A program made the position numbers and the translations under genes. A stretch of DNA of 64,000 bases. Origin: Dermatemys mawii. Lineage: Eukaryota > Chordata > Testudines > Dermatemydidae. Positions within the stretch are counted from its first letter, which is position 1, and each line of letters begins with the position of its first letter. Below are positions 10,816-21,854 of this stretch, piece after piece. The stretch is from assembly GCA_007922305.1 (NCBI GenBank), contig ML677333.1, positions 20,233,555-20,297,554 on the forward strand, read 5' to 3'. Below the pieces are notes generated by a model. That model was not told the DNA's origin. It worked only from the letters and a program-made list of their open reading frames with translations, and made no database searches.

Positions 10816-11329
10816 TTCTGAGATCTTCAGATGTTCTATCCCCATATGCCATGTACTGGCAACAAGTAGGATAAATTTCAGACTATGATTTACTGGATGA
10901 TTTGCAAAAGTTTGCTTGAAGTATTTATCTTAATGGCCAGCATCGTTGCCGAGAGAAAATTTTCCTTTCTGCCCATTAAAACTGTATTAAACAAACACTG
11001 TAGAATACTAAAAATATTTTGGAATATATCACATCCTTGACCAAATTAAATAAAGTTCAATACCAAAGCAAGAGTTTGCCAATGCTATTGATTGGGCTTC
11101 TCTTTTTAATGATACCCTGTAGATAAAACTTTCATCCCATAGTTTGCCTTTTCATATTTTACTCATTCCCCACTTCAAATGTTTTGGAAAACTGGAAGCA
11201 CAGTTATGTTATTGGATATGCCATTTATGGTAATGATAACTAAAAAGCATTATATTCTTTCACTGTAGTAAAACATTATACTTCCATTTTTTCAGAATCA
11301 AAGGGAAGGTAATAAAATATTCTGCTGAA

Positions 11330-12130
11330 GATTCAGGAAAAGTCAAACCACAGATCTGGTGGAAGGCACTGGCTCTGCACCTGGAAGTAGGGGTTGTTGA
11401 GCTACTTTTGATGGCAGTAATCTCTTCCGGAGGTGCACAGAAAGTGCTTCCTCAGTTTGGACTAGTTCATTCAAGTTTGAGAAACTAAATGGGAGTTGAA
11501 GCTTGTTTTCCTTTGCCAATCTATGAATAAAATTGAGGAGGGAGAGGATGAGCTCTACTAGCTTTAAAAACTCAAAGGGAATGGTGACCAGAAGCAATCA
11601 ATTAAAGTCACTAACAGTTAACGCTTCCTGTTTTGTTTAAACAATGTATTAGTTTTAAATGCAAAAGATGTTTCTGATAAAGAAAAAATTAAAGTTTATG
11701 CACCCAGCACTCTAAGGTAGTTCTTATTTAAATAATAAACAATTTTTAAATGCATTTCTATGAGTTTTAATTGAATTCAAATTTCCAAATGCAGCTTGAC
11801 AAATGAGTAAAAATATTAATATAGTAATAAAAAACACCATTCCATTTTCCAACATAAAAATTAAGTATCTACATAAATGTATATTAAGCTGTGTAATTGC
11901 TAAAATAAGTATATATGGTGTTCCTCATGATTAGCAAAAAGAAATAGAAAATATAGTGTAAAGGCTATATTTAGTTGCAAGTCAACATGCTTTCATGATT
12001 ATACCAACTAATGTGAATGAAACTGCTTTAGGGAAACAAAAAAAACAGATGCAAAACAAGATTAAAATGGATGATTTAAGTAAAGGTTTCCTGCTTGCAG
12101 ATTTAAATCATGATTAAAAATGATGTTTTA
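11330..12130 (+). mobile_element. hAT transposon remnant with C-terminal dimerisation domain
   Basis: On the plus strand, codons around 11354-11495 read as a worn hATC dimerisation region (WWKALALHLEVGVVELLLMA, then QFGLVHSSLRN). The element tail ends in the phrase gatttaaatcatgattaaaa near 12100-12120. The same tail and domain occur at 21855-22955 (plus) and 33945-34830 (minus), so three copies of one family lie in this window. All are inactive. Confidence 0.7.
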
Positions 12131-13549
12131 AAATTAATACATCCGATCAAAGGCAGGTTTTAAAACAGTGAATAGCTGTTTGAAGGAGGAGCCTGTAAGG
12201 AAAAGGAATATTATTGGACACATAGTAACCTACTGAGAGAACAATGGGATTTTGCTGGTGTTACACTGGTTGAAAAAAAAGTCTTGCCACGTAATTAAAC
12301 TGAAACCACATTAAATAAGCCTGAAATACATTTCATTTTCAGCCTATTGCACATTGCACACCGAAATAAGTTGAAGAAAAGTTATATAACATGGTTATAG
12401 ACCTTCGGGTGAGTGGTAGATACTAAATTATAGCCTAAGCAATCCAGTAATACCTGCTGTGCAGATGAATCTATTCTGAAGCTTCTCATGGAGACAATAG
12501 CTGTTATTTAATAATCTGTTACAGCAGTGCTTGATATAAAACAAACAATTCACACTTCTTGGATGTTTTAGTTCACATTCAAATCAATAGGGTATATTTG
12601 TTTTTCCATTTATCTTTCTGTCGAAGGGAAATCACTTTCTTTCACCTCGCAAAAATCAGAGTTCAATTTTTTATTTTGAACAGTATCTGATGGTGGTGAC
12701 AGTGTTTTTTGACAGAGATACAATAAGAGATCAGTTTTTAAAAGGTTTAAATTAATGCTTTATTATCACCACCTTTTGAAGGGTCATTCAATAAAAGAAA
12801 GTACTCTTACAGTAACTAATAGTTTTCTCTTCCCTCTAAAACATCTGTGAAAATCATTTAATTCATTAAAAAAAAATGGAAGTGGAACTAAGATATTATA
12901 ATGCAACATTAACTTTTGAGACTTTGTTACAGTCATGTCCAGAAATTCAGAATTAAGACTCTGAGGCAACTTAGTTCTGACCTCTTTTGTTCAAATTATC
13001 TTACATTTTATATTCATACAGAACTTATGGTAATTAGAATGCAACATAGTATGTGCACCTGCAGTTAGCAGAAAGAATGTGGTTCTTTTATAGAACATAT
13101 AATTTATTATTTGTCAAACAGTATGTGAAAATACACCACACTGGTAAATCTATTTGGAAAGCCACCATATAGAAAGTGATGACAACATACACAAAAGAGA
13201 CTTTTCCCTTCAATCTCTAAGCAACAGACTAGGTACCACAGACAGGAGAAAAGTGGAAACTTCCCTATATTGCACCAGGAATATGCCTCTGCCCTGCAAT
13301 GATTAACTGGGGCAAGAGATAACATGATGCCAATTAACACCCTTGTTGACAGATTTAGCAGACATCATGGATAGAACATATATGAAGAATGAACTATTTT
13401 CTTAGAAGAAGTCATCCCTCCACTAAGAAAGAAGTGATGTTAGAATGGCTGAGTGCTGAAATTTGCTTTTTCTATAGGCAGAATGCTTCATAGCAATGCT
13501 GGGGATGGGGCAGAGTACGCTTCTAGATATGTGATACTGGATGAAAACC
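12131..13549. other. ACP1 intron 1, nothing recognised
   Basis: AT-rich intronic sequence without an identifiable exon or element. Confidence 0.4.
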
Positions 13550-13557
13550 CTATATAC

Positions 13558-15097
13558 CAGACGCTCTCAAACAACGGTTTGTGAACTCCATTCAGGTGGT
13601 CCACGGATAATTCACTCTAAGTCAGGGGTGGGCAAACTTTTTGGCCCGAGGGCCACATTGGGATTGCAAAATTATATGGAGGGCCACGTAGGGAAGACCC
13701 TGCCCCTTATTCGGCCCCCTCCTAATTCCCGCCCCCCTTACTGCCCCCTCAGAATCCCCGACCCATCCAACCACCCCTGACCTTGTCCGCTGACTGCCCC
13801 ATCCAGAGACCCTTCACCCCTAACCATCCCCCAGGACCCTACCCAACTCCTTTGTCCTCTGACTGCCCCAACCCCCACCCCCACCCAGCTCCCTGACAGA
13901 CCCCTGGGACTCCCACGCTCCAGCCAACCCTGCTGCTCCGTGACCGCCTTCTCGAGAGATTCCCCCATTCAGAGCCCTACCACCTATCCAACCCACTCTG
14001 TTTCCTGTCCTCTGATTGCCCCCACAACTTAGCCAACCCCCCCACCCCGACCCTCTTACCAAGAGGCGTTTGGCATGGCCCTGGGGAGGGGGAGCGTGCA
14101 ACCCTGGCTCCTGGAGCGCTGCCCACACAGTGTGATTCCGGGAGATGGGGGGGTGCGCAGCCGTGCCCCTCTCCCCCCCAGTGCTGGCCACGTGGCGTGC
14201 CTCAAGGGGAGAGGGAAGCTGCACTCCCGGCCCCCCCGGAGCGCTGCCTGCAGCGGCGGGGCTCCGGGGTAGGGGATAGTGCACAGCCGTGGCTTCAGGG
14301 GAGGGGGGGAACGCAGCTGTGCCCCCCTCCCCCAGCGAGCGCTGGCCTCAGGGCGCGACTCCAGGGGAGGGGGTAGTGCACAGCCCCAGCCCCTGGAGTG
14401 CTGCCCGTGCAGCAGCTTCGGGGGGGAGGGGCCGGGGGCAGCCTCCGCGGGCCGGACGCAATGGCACCATGGGCCAGATTTGGCCCGCGGGCCGTAGTTT
14501 GCCCACCCCTGCTCTAAGGTGCACGCCTGAGTGGCCGCACAGGCATGGCTCCACTTATCAGGTGACTGGACCTTGGAGAAGACATATATGTAGGGTGAGG
14601 TGGTGGCTTTGGGACAAGGGGGGGAGGAAACAGTGGGATGGGAAGAGGGGGTGGAGAGAATTTGAGATGTGCAGGGCTGCGGTGGCCAGAGAAAGAAGCG
14701 ACTTTCCTCAACTCCAGGACAGCAGCTGACAGGAAGAGACGGCCCTCTGTCCCAGCTCCAGGGGCTGCCATGGTCGGGGAGAGAGGGAGACACAGCCTCT
14801 CCCCCGCCCCCACTCCTTCCCAGCCTCAGCTCTAGAGTTGCCACAGTGGGGGAGAGAGGGCACATCCATCACATTAGAAAGGAAAGACTACTGACATTAA
14901 AACATGAGTTGTGTGCTTTTATTTGTAGAACAAAAAAGTTGATTATTAAGTTTTTTTATATAGCGCATTTATCCAAAGCACTTTACAGTAGTTAGCTAAT
15001 GGTACAAAACACATTTGGAACGATTGTTAAGTGATTCACCGAGACCCTCAGCAATTTTTAAGTGGTCCATGGAAAATAAAAAGTCTGAGAAGCACTG
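13558..15097. mobile_element. Outer hAT-type MITE, split by a second hAT
   Basis: The element starts cagacgctctcaaac and ends gtctgagaagcactg, imperfect inverted ends of the hAT type. It is flanked by identical 8-bp duplications CTATATAC at 13550-13557 and 15098-15105. About 640 bp belong to this element; the rest is the nested insertion at 13623-14511. No transposase is encoded. The long open frames in this GC-rich stretch are chance frames. Confidence 0.85.
13623..14511. mobile_element. Nested hAT-type MITE (caggggtgggcaaac ends)
   Basis: The termini caggggtgggcaaac and gtttgcccacccctg are near-perfect inverted repeats. The flanks CTCTAAGT (13615-13622) and CTCTAAGG (14512-14519) are an 8-bp target duplication with one mismatch. 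This 889-bp element sits inside the older MITE at 13558-15097. The interior is C-rich then GC-rich and gives several long spurious open frames on both strands, none with a recognisable domain. Confidence 0.88.
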
Positions 15098-15105
15098 CTA
15101 TATAC

Positions 15106-17040
15106 TACTTCAATACAAGTAAAGGATGACATATCTAATTGAAACTGTAGGGGGAATGCAAGCATGCAAAACATATTACCCAGTTTTAAAATAAATAAGA
15201 TAAATTGGAATTTCACCAGAACACAAAAGCCTTCCAACAACTCCTGCAAAAAACGTATGGATTATTTTTTAAAAGGAATACAATCAGGATCTCTCAGATG
15301 AAGAAACACAACGTCTCTCATCCACTGTCTACATTACAGAAATTTGTACTGGAAATTACAATGATGTGGCATACGTACACAATGGGTTTACATCAGTGCA
15401 ACTTAATCTGAAATTACCACAGTAAACTGCACCTGTATAACCCCCTTTTTAGGTTGGTGCAGTGCATACACATTAAGGGTTTGCATCAGTGTAGTTACAC
15501 TAGTACAAATTTCTCTAATGTAGAAAGGAAGCAAGACAGGGCAATGCTCCAATATATATCGGAGGAGATACATGTATCATCAGCTACACTTTTGGCAACC
15601 TCCTGGGACCTTCTGTTCAAATACATATCTGGGCTGATTTCCTTGCTATGTAAGATTCTGAGATAATAACTTGATAAAGCTACAAATGCTTTTTTAATAA
15701 AAATTAAAAATATATTTTTTGCATGTGTGAGGAAAGCAACTGGATGTATGGTAGTTTTCTCTGAAAGATGCAGTTTTTCTTCACTCACTTTTTAATAGCA
15801 AGGACATCTCCCTTTAACTCCATCTACTTGAGGCATAAAACAAAAGTGACTCTTATTGAAGCCTTTCAAGTGAAGTGACCAGCAGAGTTCATATTTGTGA
15901 GCTGTAGCCCATATGGCTGAGGCTTTTCAATCAGTATGTCAGATTTAATGCTTGTAACTTTGGTAAAATGAATAGATTAGGGGATAGAGCAGAGAACTGA
16001 AAGTTAGGGATAGAACTCAGGATCTATAACCTGTTGCATGCCCTTAGACAAAGTCAACTATGAGAGAAACAGAATCTAACAATCTGCATTTAAGGTATAA
16101 TTATCTGCCTATTAGAGGTAAATTAATGGGTGAGCTCCTAAAACAAAAGGTACTACACAAGTATAAAAAGAGTAATTTTTTTAAAATGTCTTCCCTTAAA
16201 TTAAATAAAAACTGCAACTTGTTCACCTCTTTTCAGTTCCAATTCCTTTTTATGTATTTGGGTTACTTATGTTGCTGGATGCTTCATTTATTGTTCTGTG
16301 GTAGGAAAAAATTCAGAAGCAATCTAATTATGCAACTATTAATTAGATTATATTTTGCTGCGTAATGACTATCTGCTTCTCTTGTTACAAACAGAAAGCA
16401 GATGTTAAGTGAATATTTGACTATTAGTTTTTCAAAACAAATATAGAAATAAACAACCTGACTTCACATGAAACCTTGTACTCTCTGGAATCAACTCTCA
16501 AGTGCATATGGGATATCTTCAGAAATGACAGGCTGTCTCTCCCTTCAAACAAGTGAACATGTGAAATATTGAAAGTTTCAGATATTTGCAGTGTGTATCA
16601 AAAATAACATTCATATTTTTGAATTGATTGGGCTCAGCTTTTATTTTTTTAACAAAAAATATTACATATACTTTAAATTTTACTGATGTATCAAGATTAC
16701 TTTTTAGGGCATGGGGAAATTTTAGATAACTGCTGAAACACAGCAAAACCTAACACTGGCAGAAGAAAAGTTCAGTGCAGTCTTAAAATACTTTATATGA
16801 ATGGAACGTTGAAAGGTTAGCAGTTATTAAAAAAAGAAAGCTGTTTCCTACATCATTCAGCCCTCGTTGTCATATGGTACCAACTCTTTTGGGTAGCTAA
16901 TATAAGATGAGGAAAAATTCCAGGGGAGTTGACAACATTTATTACAGTGATTTCACCTCATCGCTTGTACTTTCTGACTTAGTTCAATGTTCCCTGAAAA
17001 TAATGAATATAATTTATTCTCTCCATTTCCAAGTTTCTCT
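15106..17040. other. ACP1 intron 1, nothing recognised
   Basis: No exon or clear repeat was identified in this stretch. Confidence 0.4.
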
Positions 17041-17115
17041 AGTATTATTTAATACTGTACTAGAGTAAGCCATGTCCCTGCCCCAGAGAGCTTACAGTCT
17101 AGATGTGCTCCGTTA
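17041..17115. repeat. Ancient interspersed repeat fragment
   Basis: The phrase ccatgtccctgccccagaga followed by gcttacagtct matches the end of the repeats at 25120-25160 and 39100-39120. I cannot name the family with certainty; it is a common, old amniote repeat. Confidence 0.5.
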
Positions 17116-17125
17116 ATGGTTATTA

Positions 17126-17485
17126 CAGCGGTTCTCAAACTGGAGGTCACGATCCCGCGGGGGGGAGGGGGCACAGCACGATTCCTGGGGGGTTGTGAGC
17201 CCTTGACGCCACTGAAATACTGCCGAATAAAATCCTTCTGCCTTCAGCAGCATTTGGGCTGACATATCATATGTGTCAGCGTGTCCTCCAGAAACCGGCC
17301 GAATTGGTCACTTCTGCTTTCGGTGGCATTTTGGCGGACACACAGACGCGTGCAGCATGTCCGCTGAAATGCCTCCAAAAGTGGAAGAATTCAATTCGGT
17401 GGCATGTCAGCAGACATACCTGGGTTGCAAGACCAAGCTACTTTGCAAAAAGGGGTCGCTGACAAAGTAAGTTTGAGAACCACTG
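17126..17485. mobile_element. Short hAT-type MITE
   Basis: Inverted ends cagcggttctcaaac and gtttgagaaccactg enclose 360 bp. The flanks GGTTATTA (17118-17125) and GATTATTT (17486-17493) match at six of eight positions, consistent with an aged 8-bp duplication. Its ends resemble those of the outer element at 13558-15097, so the two are probably related. Confidence 0.85.
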
Positions 17486-17709
17486 GATTATTTTCTTTTA
17501 ATTTACTGCAGACAGAGGCATTATCAAGCTCTAAACTGTAATTCGTTGTGTAACAAATATTTATTTATCATTACAAATGCAAAGCGGATTGTGTGCATAT
17601 ATTTACTGATGGTTCCATAACACAGATTTAATTTAACAAATGAAGATTTGTCTTCTCAAGGATCATTTTCCAGCGCATCAGCAAGATTTTAAGGACCAAG
17701 TAGTCAGAC

Positions 17710-18480
17710 TCATAGAATCATAGGTCTGGAAGTCATCTAGTCCAGCCCCCCGCACCAAGGAAGGACCAAGTAAACCTAGATAATTTTTTACATGTCTAAT
17801 CTGTTCTTAAAAAACCTCCCATTGACGGGGATTCCTCAACCTCCCTTGGAAATCTATTTCAGATCTTATCTACCCTTATATTAGGCAGTTTTTCCTAAAT
17901 TAAATATAGTCCTTTTTATAGCACTCCTTAACATTTTTGAAGACATCTGTCAGATTCCCCCACAGCTCTCTTTCTCAATACTAAAGATGCCCAGTTTTTT
18001 TAACCTTTCATCATAGGTCAGATTTTCTAAACTTTTTATAATTTTTATTGTTCTCCTCTGGACTCTCTCCAATTTGTCCACATCTTTCCTAAAATGTGGC
18101 GTACTCCAGCTGAGGCATCACCAGTGAAGAGTGGAGTGGAACACTTACATCCTGTGTCTTACATATGACACTTCTGTTAATACACCTCAAAAAGATAGAC
18201 CTTTTTATAACTGCATTACCTTATTAACTCATATTCAATTTGTTATCTACTATCTTGCAGATCCTTTCCAGCAGTACTACCACTTAGCCAGTTATTCCCC
18301 ATTTTGTAACAGAACATTTAATTTTCCCTTCCTAAGTGAAATACTTCTCTTCACTGATATTCATCTTGTTGATTTCAGAAAATTCTCCAACTTGTTTGCA
18401 ATCTCTCTAAACTTGATGTCACGTGCATTTTATAAGCATACTCACTGCCCCACTAGTCAATGCATAGATGAAAACAATTA
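17710..18480 (-). mobile_element. CR1 LINE 3' portion, reverse orientation
   Basis: The plus strand begins tcatagaatcataggtctgg, the reverse complement of a CR1 3' terminus, and continues with catctagtccagccccc and the tctggactctctccaatttg block typical of the thumb region. Many indels and stops are present. Lies upstream of the ACP1/SH3YL1 promoter within ACP1 intron 1. Confidence 0.8.
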
Positions 18481-19061
18481 AGAGTATCATAACAGTAACG
18501 TCTCTGTAAACTTTAGCAGACAACCACTGAGCATGAACACAGGGCCTGGCGTTACACTTACTATAACACTGTCTCAAGCAAGAGGGGGGCAAATAGATTA
18601 GGAAGGGAAATGATGGTAGGTAGGAAATACCAGAAGTATTTATTACATTGACATAAGCTCCTCCCCTGTGCAGGGTGCACATTTACCCTCCCCGCTCCAA
18701 GAAAGCCCCCCACTGATTTACTCACCGTCTACTCCTTCCTGGTAGAGAGGACTCTATCCAGGGTAGGGGAGGATGGACTCTACTCCTATCCTCTTCCCAG
18801 TTGGGGTCCTACTAATCCCCACCTCGCCGGCCTGCTGTCCGGGAGGATGGACTCCACTTCTACCCCTTTCCCAGCAGGGACTCTGCTAACTCTCTCCCCA
18901 CCCCTGCTGCGGCCGTCGCGGAGGGAGGCAGGAACGTCCCTCTTTCCATCCACCAACCACCATGGGTGCCTCAGTCCCCAGGCTCCCCTGTCCCCTTCCT
19001 ACCCCAGCCCTGGGGACTCATCCCCGCTCCAGTCCTGCCTGCGCGGCCACCCCGCACTTAC

Positions 19062-19104
19062 CCAGACACACGAAGAGCACAGACTTTGCCTCCCCAGCCG
19101 CCAT
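19062..19104 (-). CDS. ACP1: ACP1 coding exon 1 (start codon and nucleophile Cys)
   Basis: ACP1 encodes the cytosolic low-molecular-weight protein tyrosine phosphatase, which removes phosphate from phosphotyrosine on receptors and adaptors and also shows acid phosphatase activity. The minus strand reads GGAAAATGG at the start (A at -3, G at +4, a good context), then MAAGEAKSVLFVCL and one base of a Gly codon, followed by the donor GG|GTAAGT. The nucleophile Cys13 opens the CLGNICRS P-loop completed by exon 2. The coding part is 43 nt and ends in phase 1, exactly as needed by exon 2 at 9912. The 5' untranslated region runs into the CpG-rich block to the right; its start is not determined. Confidence 0.96.
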
Positions 19105-19384
19105 TTTCCTTCCCGGGAAGTACCAAAGGGGAAGGAGGGGTCCTTCCTTCTTCCCTTCTCCGGACTGTCGTGCAAACCTCGCCGCACTTTACGGCGCCAC
19201 TCCGTTAAAGCCGTGCTTTGTTTATGCCCGATGAGACGTGGGGTGAGAAATAAAACGAATTAAAAAAAATATGCTTGCAGAGTCTGCGAAAGGCAGCGGG
19301 GTCAGACCGGTCACTCCAACCAATACACCCATCGTGGCGTTGGCCAGTATGTGTATATAAAAATCAGGCTCTTGAATAGACACC

Positions 19385-19551
19385 CCCTCCAAGCTGCACC
19401 TGTCTCCAGGTGAGCCGCTCTCAGGGGTCCTTCCTTCACCTTGCACGCACTCAGTGATGAGAGGTCGAGTTTGGGCCTGGCAGCGTCCTCTCTGCTCTCC
19501 GCTGCACTGTAAAGCCACAGCCAGGAGCCTTTAAAGGGGGTGTTACAAGAA
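19385..19551 (+). other. SH3YL1: Proposed SH3YL1 exon 1: 5' UTR plus first base of the start codon
   Basis: The coding exon at 49411 begins TGAATAAT directly after an acceptor, so a preceding exon must end in A to make the Met codon. The sequence acaagaa followed by GTGAGTATT at 19552 provides a strong donor preceded by A, about 450 bp from the ACP1 start codon and downstream of a TATA-like motif at 19354. This makes it a good candidate first exon. The transcription start is only estimated from the TATA spacing. Another upstream exon could serve instead, so this call is inference. Confidence 0.6.
19457..19534 (+). other. Possible upstream ORF in SH3YL1 5' leader
   Basis: An ATG at 19457 opens 25 codons that stop at TAA 19532-19534, before the donor at 19552. 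If transcription starts near 19385 this short frame would precede the real start codon and could reduce translation. No conservation evidence is available here. Confidence 0.35.
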
Positions 19552-19672
19552 GTGAGTATTGACGGTGCTTTGTTCTCAGAGCCGGGGAGGGGGCAGCCCC
19601 ATTCTGGGAAAGGAGAGAGGGATCCTTTGGGGTCCTAATTTCCCAACTTCCACTGGTTAGATGGAGAATGAG

Positions 19673-20480
19673 GGCAAGTCTACCCTAGGGTTGTCAGGCA
19701 TCCAGTATTTGAATGGCACGCTGCCAACTGGGTCCTTAAAAGTCCGCTTAGTGGTGCAGCAGGTGGCCATGGACGGGGAGGATCTGCGCACTGCCCCCAG
19801 TGCCGACTCCGCATCTCCCATTGGGCAGGAATTGCGACCAGTGGAAGTTGTGAGGGACACCATCAGCGGGTGGGAAGGAAGCATGCACTGCGCAGAGCTG
19901 CCCAGCCACCCCATGTGCCTAGAGGCTGCATGGACCTGACAGCCAATTTCTTAGATTGCCACCGGGGCTACACACCCTAACCTCCTGCCTCAGCTCAGAG
20001 TCCCCTTCTGCTCCCCAAATCCCTCCTCCTCCACAGAGCCCACACTCCCAGCTGGAGCCTGAACCCCCTCCTATACCCTATGCCCCAGCCCAGAGCCCCT
20101 TCCTACACTCCAGACCTCTCATCCCTGGCCCCAGCCCAGAGCCCATCCCCACTCCCACACCCTAATTCAGTGAAAGTGAGTGAAGGTGGGAAGAACGAGC
20201 AATGGGGGCTGGGGGTAGGGAGTGGAATGGAGTGTGGAGCCTTGGAAAAGGGACAAGGCAAGGGTGTTTGGTTTTATGTGATTAGAAACTTGGCAACCCT
20301 AGTCTACACCTCAAAATTGGCATAAATTATGTCAGTGTACAGCCACTGCAGTAATTAAAACAGTCTTGCATGTTCACACTAGCTCCTTCTGTCAACGGTG
20401 CGGTGAATCCCCCCTCGGAATGCTTGCACTGATTTTACTTTCAGTGTGAGGCATGGTGGTGGCAGCTAGATAGAGTTGCT
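19673..20480. mobile_element. MITE fragment interrupted by a hAT-type element
   Basis: The phrase gggcaagtctac at 19673 and gtctacacctcaaaattggc at 20302 are the two sides of one element whose continuation, cagccactgcagtaattaaa (20340-20359), matches cagccaccgcagtaattaaa at 57663-57682. The insertion at 19686-20301 splits it. The outer element has no visible right terminus here. Confidence 0.65.
19686..20301. mobile_element. Non-autonomous hAT-like element (TAGGGTTG ends)
   Basis: It starts TAGGGTTGTCAGG and ends CTTGGCAACCCTA, inverted terminal repeats with small differences. It is flanked by GTCTACCC (19678-19685) and GTCTACAC (20302-20309), an 8-bp duplication with one mismatch. Interior is C-rich, without a transposase. 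Confidence 0.8.
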
Positions 20481-20493
20481 ATCTTCGAAAAGG

Positions 20494-20515
20494 AAAAAAA
20501 AAAAAAAAAAAAAAA
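20494..20515. repeat. Poly(A) tract
   Basis: A run of 22 A residues directly after gaaaagg; the source element is not identified. Confidence 0.85.
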
Positions 20516-20924
20516 GACATTGCCTGCTCCACAAGGCAAGACTGCTGCAACCCCAATCACAAGCCAGCTCCGCAGCCCATCCCCAGCCACTTACAGTATC
20601 AAGAGAGAGAACACATAGAAATGGTTGTAAACATCATTTTCTTATTTAAACTGTGGAAGTTTAAACTGTAGTATCTGTAGCTGGACAGAGAAACTTTAAC
20701 ATTAGATATCCCAGTGTGTTGTGACAATAATGCAAATCTTTAGACCCAGATTTTTTTAAAAAAATCCTACAGATTAAATAATTTTTCTGGCAAAACCATA
20801 AAAAAGCCCAGTCAGGACGATCAGATATCAGCCAGGTGGTGACCCTGGCAGCCTGAGCCTGGGACTGGTAGCTGGAGGCCTGCTGTTCTGAGTATTAGTG
20901 CAGCAGGGCTCCAGGCTGTTGGCT

Positions 20925-21430
20925 GTTGGGGTGACCAGGTGTCTGGTTTTCGACCAGAACACCCAGTCAAAAAGGGATCCTGGCGGCTCCAATCAGCACC
21001 ATTGACCAGGCCGTTGACTATCTGGTGGTGCCGCGCAGCAGAGCTGGCAGGGTCCCTGCTGGCCAATGTGCCGCACAGCTCGGGAAGCAGCCAGTATGTC
21101 CCCTACCAGCATAAGGGTAGACGGGGCTCCATGTGCTGCCCTCATAGCTCCCATTGATTGGGAACTGCGGCCAATGGGAGCTGTGGGGGTGGAGCCTGCA
21201 GACAGGGCAGAGCCACCTGGCCATGCCTCTGCATAGGAATTAGAGGGAATACATGCTGCTGCTTCTGGGAGCTGCTTAAGGTAAGTGCCGCCTGGACCCT
21301 GCACTCCTGGCCCCCTCCTGTGCTCCAACCACCTCCCCCAGGCCTGATCCCCCTCCAGTCTTCCAACTCTCTCGATCACAATCCATAGCACCCTCCTGCA
21401 CGCCAGAGCCCACTCCCCAGCCGGAGCCAA
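20925..21430. repeat. Unclassified GC-rich interspersed repeat
   Basis: The block opens with ggggtgaccaggtgtctggt and contains ccaatgggagctgtggggg, phrases that look like turtle MITE-type repeats. Boundaries and class are not resolved, and open frames on both strands have no known domain. Confidence 0.35.
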
Positions 21431-21854
21431 ATGTACATAACAAATGTATCTGCTAGTATTTCAGCAAAAACATACAAATTAAAAAGATGTTGTTGCAGCT
21501 CAGTGCAACAGTGAGTGCTACAAAAGCCTCAGCCTGGAACTGGGATTCTAGGGGATACTGGTGTTTTCAAGCCTTTAGTTTTCATTGGAATGCAGAACAT
21601 GGCTACTATTATTGTACTTTAGAAATGGGCCCCCAAAACAGTGATCTCACATTTCGATCCTTCCAGATTTTGGCCACAAACTAGATAACCATGTTATTGA
21701 AATGGGGAATAAGTGTTGTTTCTACTATTTAACCAAAAAAATCTGGGCCTCAACACTTCAAGAACACTGCAAGAACTTTAGTTTGGCAACTGTATTGTGC
21801 TGGTCCAGATAATTTTGATCTGCACCTCCTTGTCCAAATGTTGTTGCCTATATT

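Larger units (their letters stand above)
18880..19600. promoter_or_regulatory. CpG-rich divergent promoter of ACP1 and SH3YL1
   Basis: CpG dinucleotides are frequent here (for example gcggccgtcgcgg at 18909, ctcgccgcactttacggcgc near 19180) in contrast to the CpG-poor flanks. The block contains ACP1 exon 1 on the minus strand and the proposed first exon of SH3YL1 on the plus strand. In the plus direction there is a CCAAT motif at about 19319 and a TATATAAAA motif at 19354. A palindromic ttcccgggaa lies just upstream of the ACP1 start codon. The head-to-head pairing of these genes is known from human chromosome 2; promoter function here is inferred from position and composition. Confidence 0.8.

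Noticed and set aside
10370..10852. 160-codon Pro-rich frame on the minus strand
   Set aside because: It is the reverse of guanine runs in a hAT-type element; low complexity, no start context, no homology recognised.
14056..14865. 269-codon open frame on the minus strand
   Set aside because: It lies mostly inside the GC-rich nested hAT and its flank, is Pro/Ser/Arg-rich with no domain, and similar long frames appear in several other frames of the same stretch. Composition explains it.
18847..19263. 138-codon frame on the plus strand over the CpG-rich promoter
   Set aside because: It is antisense to ACP1 exon 1; C-rich composition keeps it open. No conserved domain seen.
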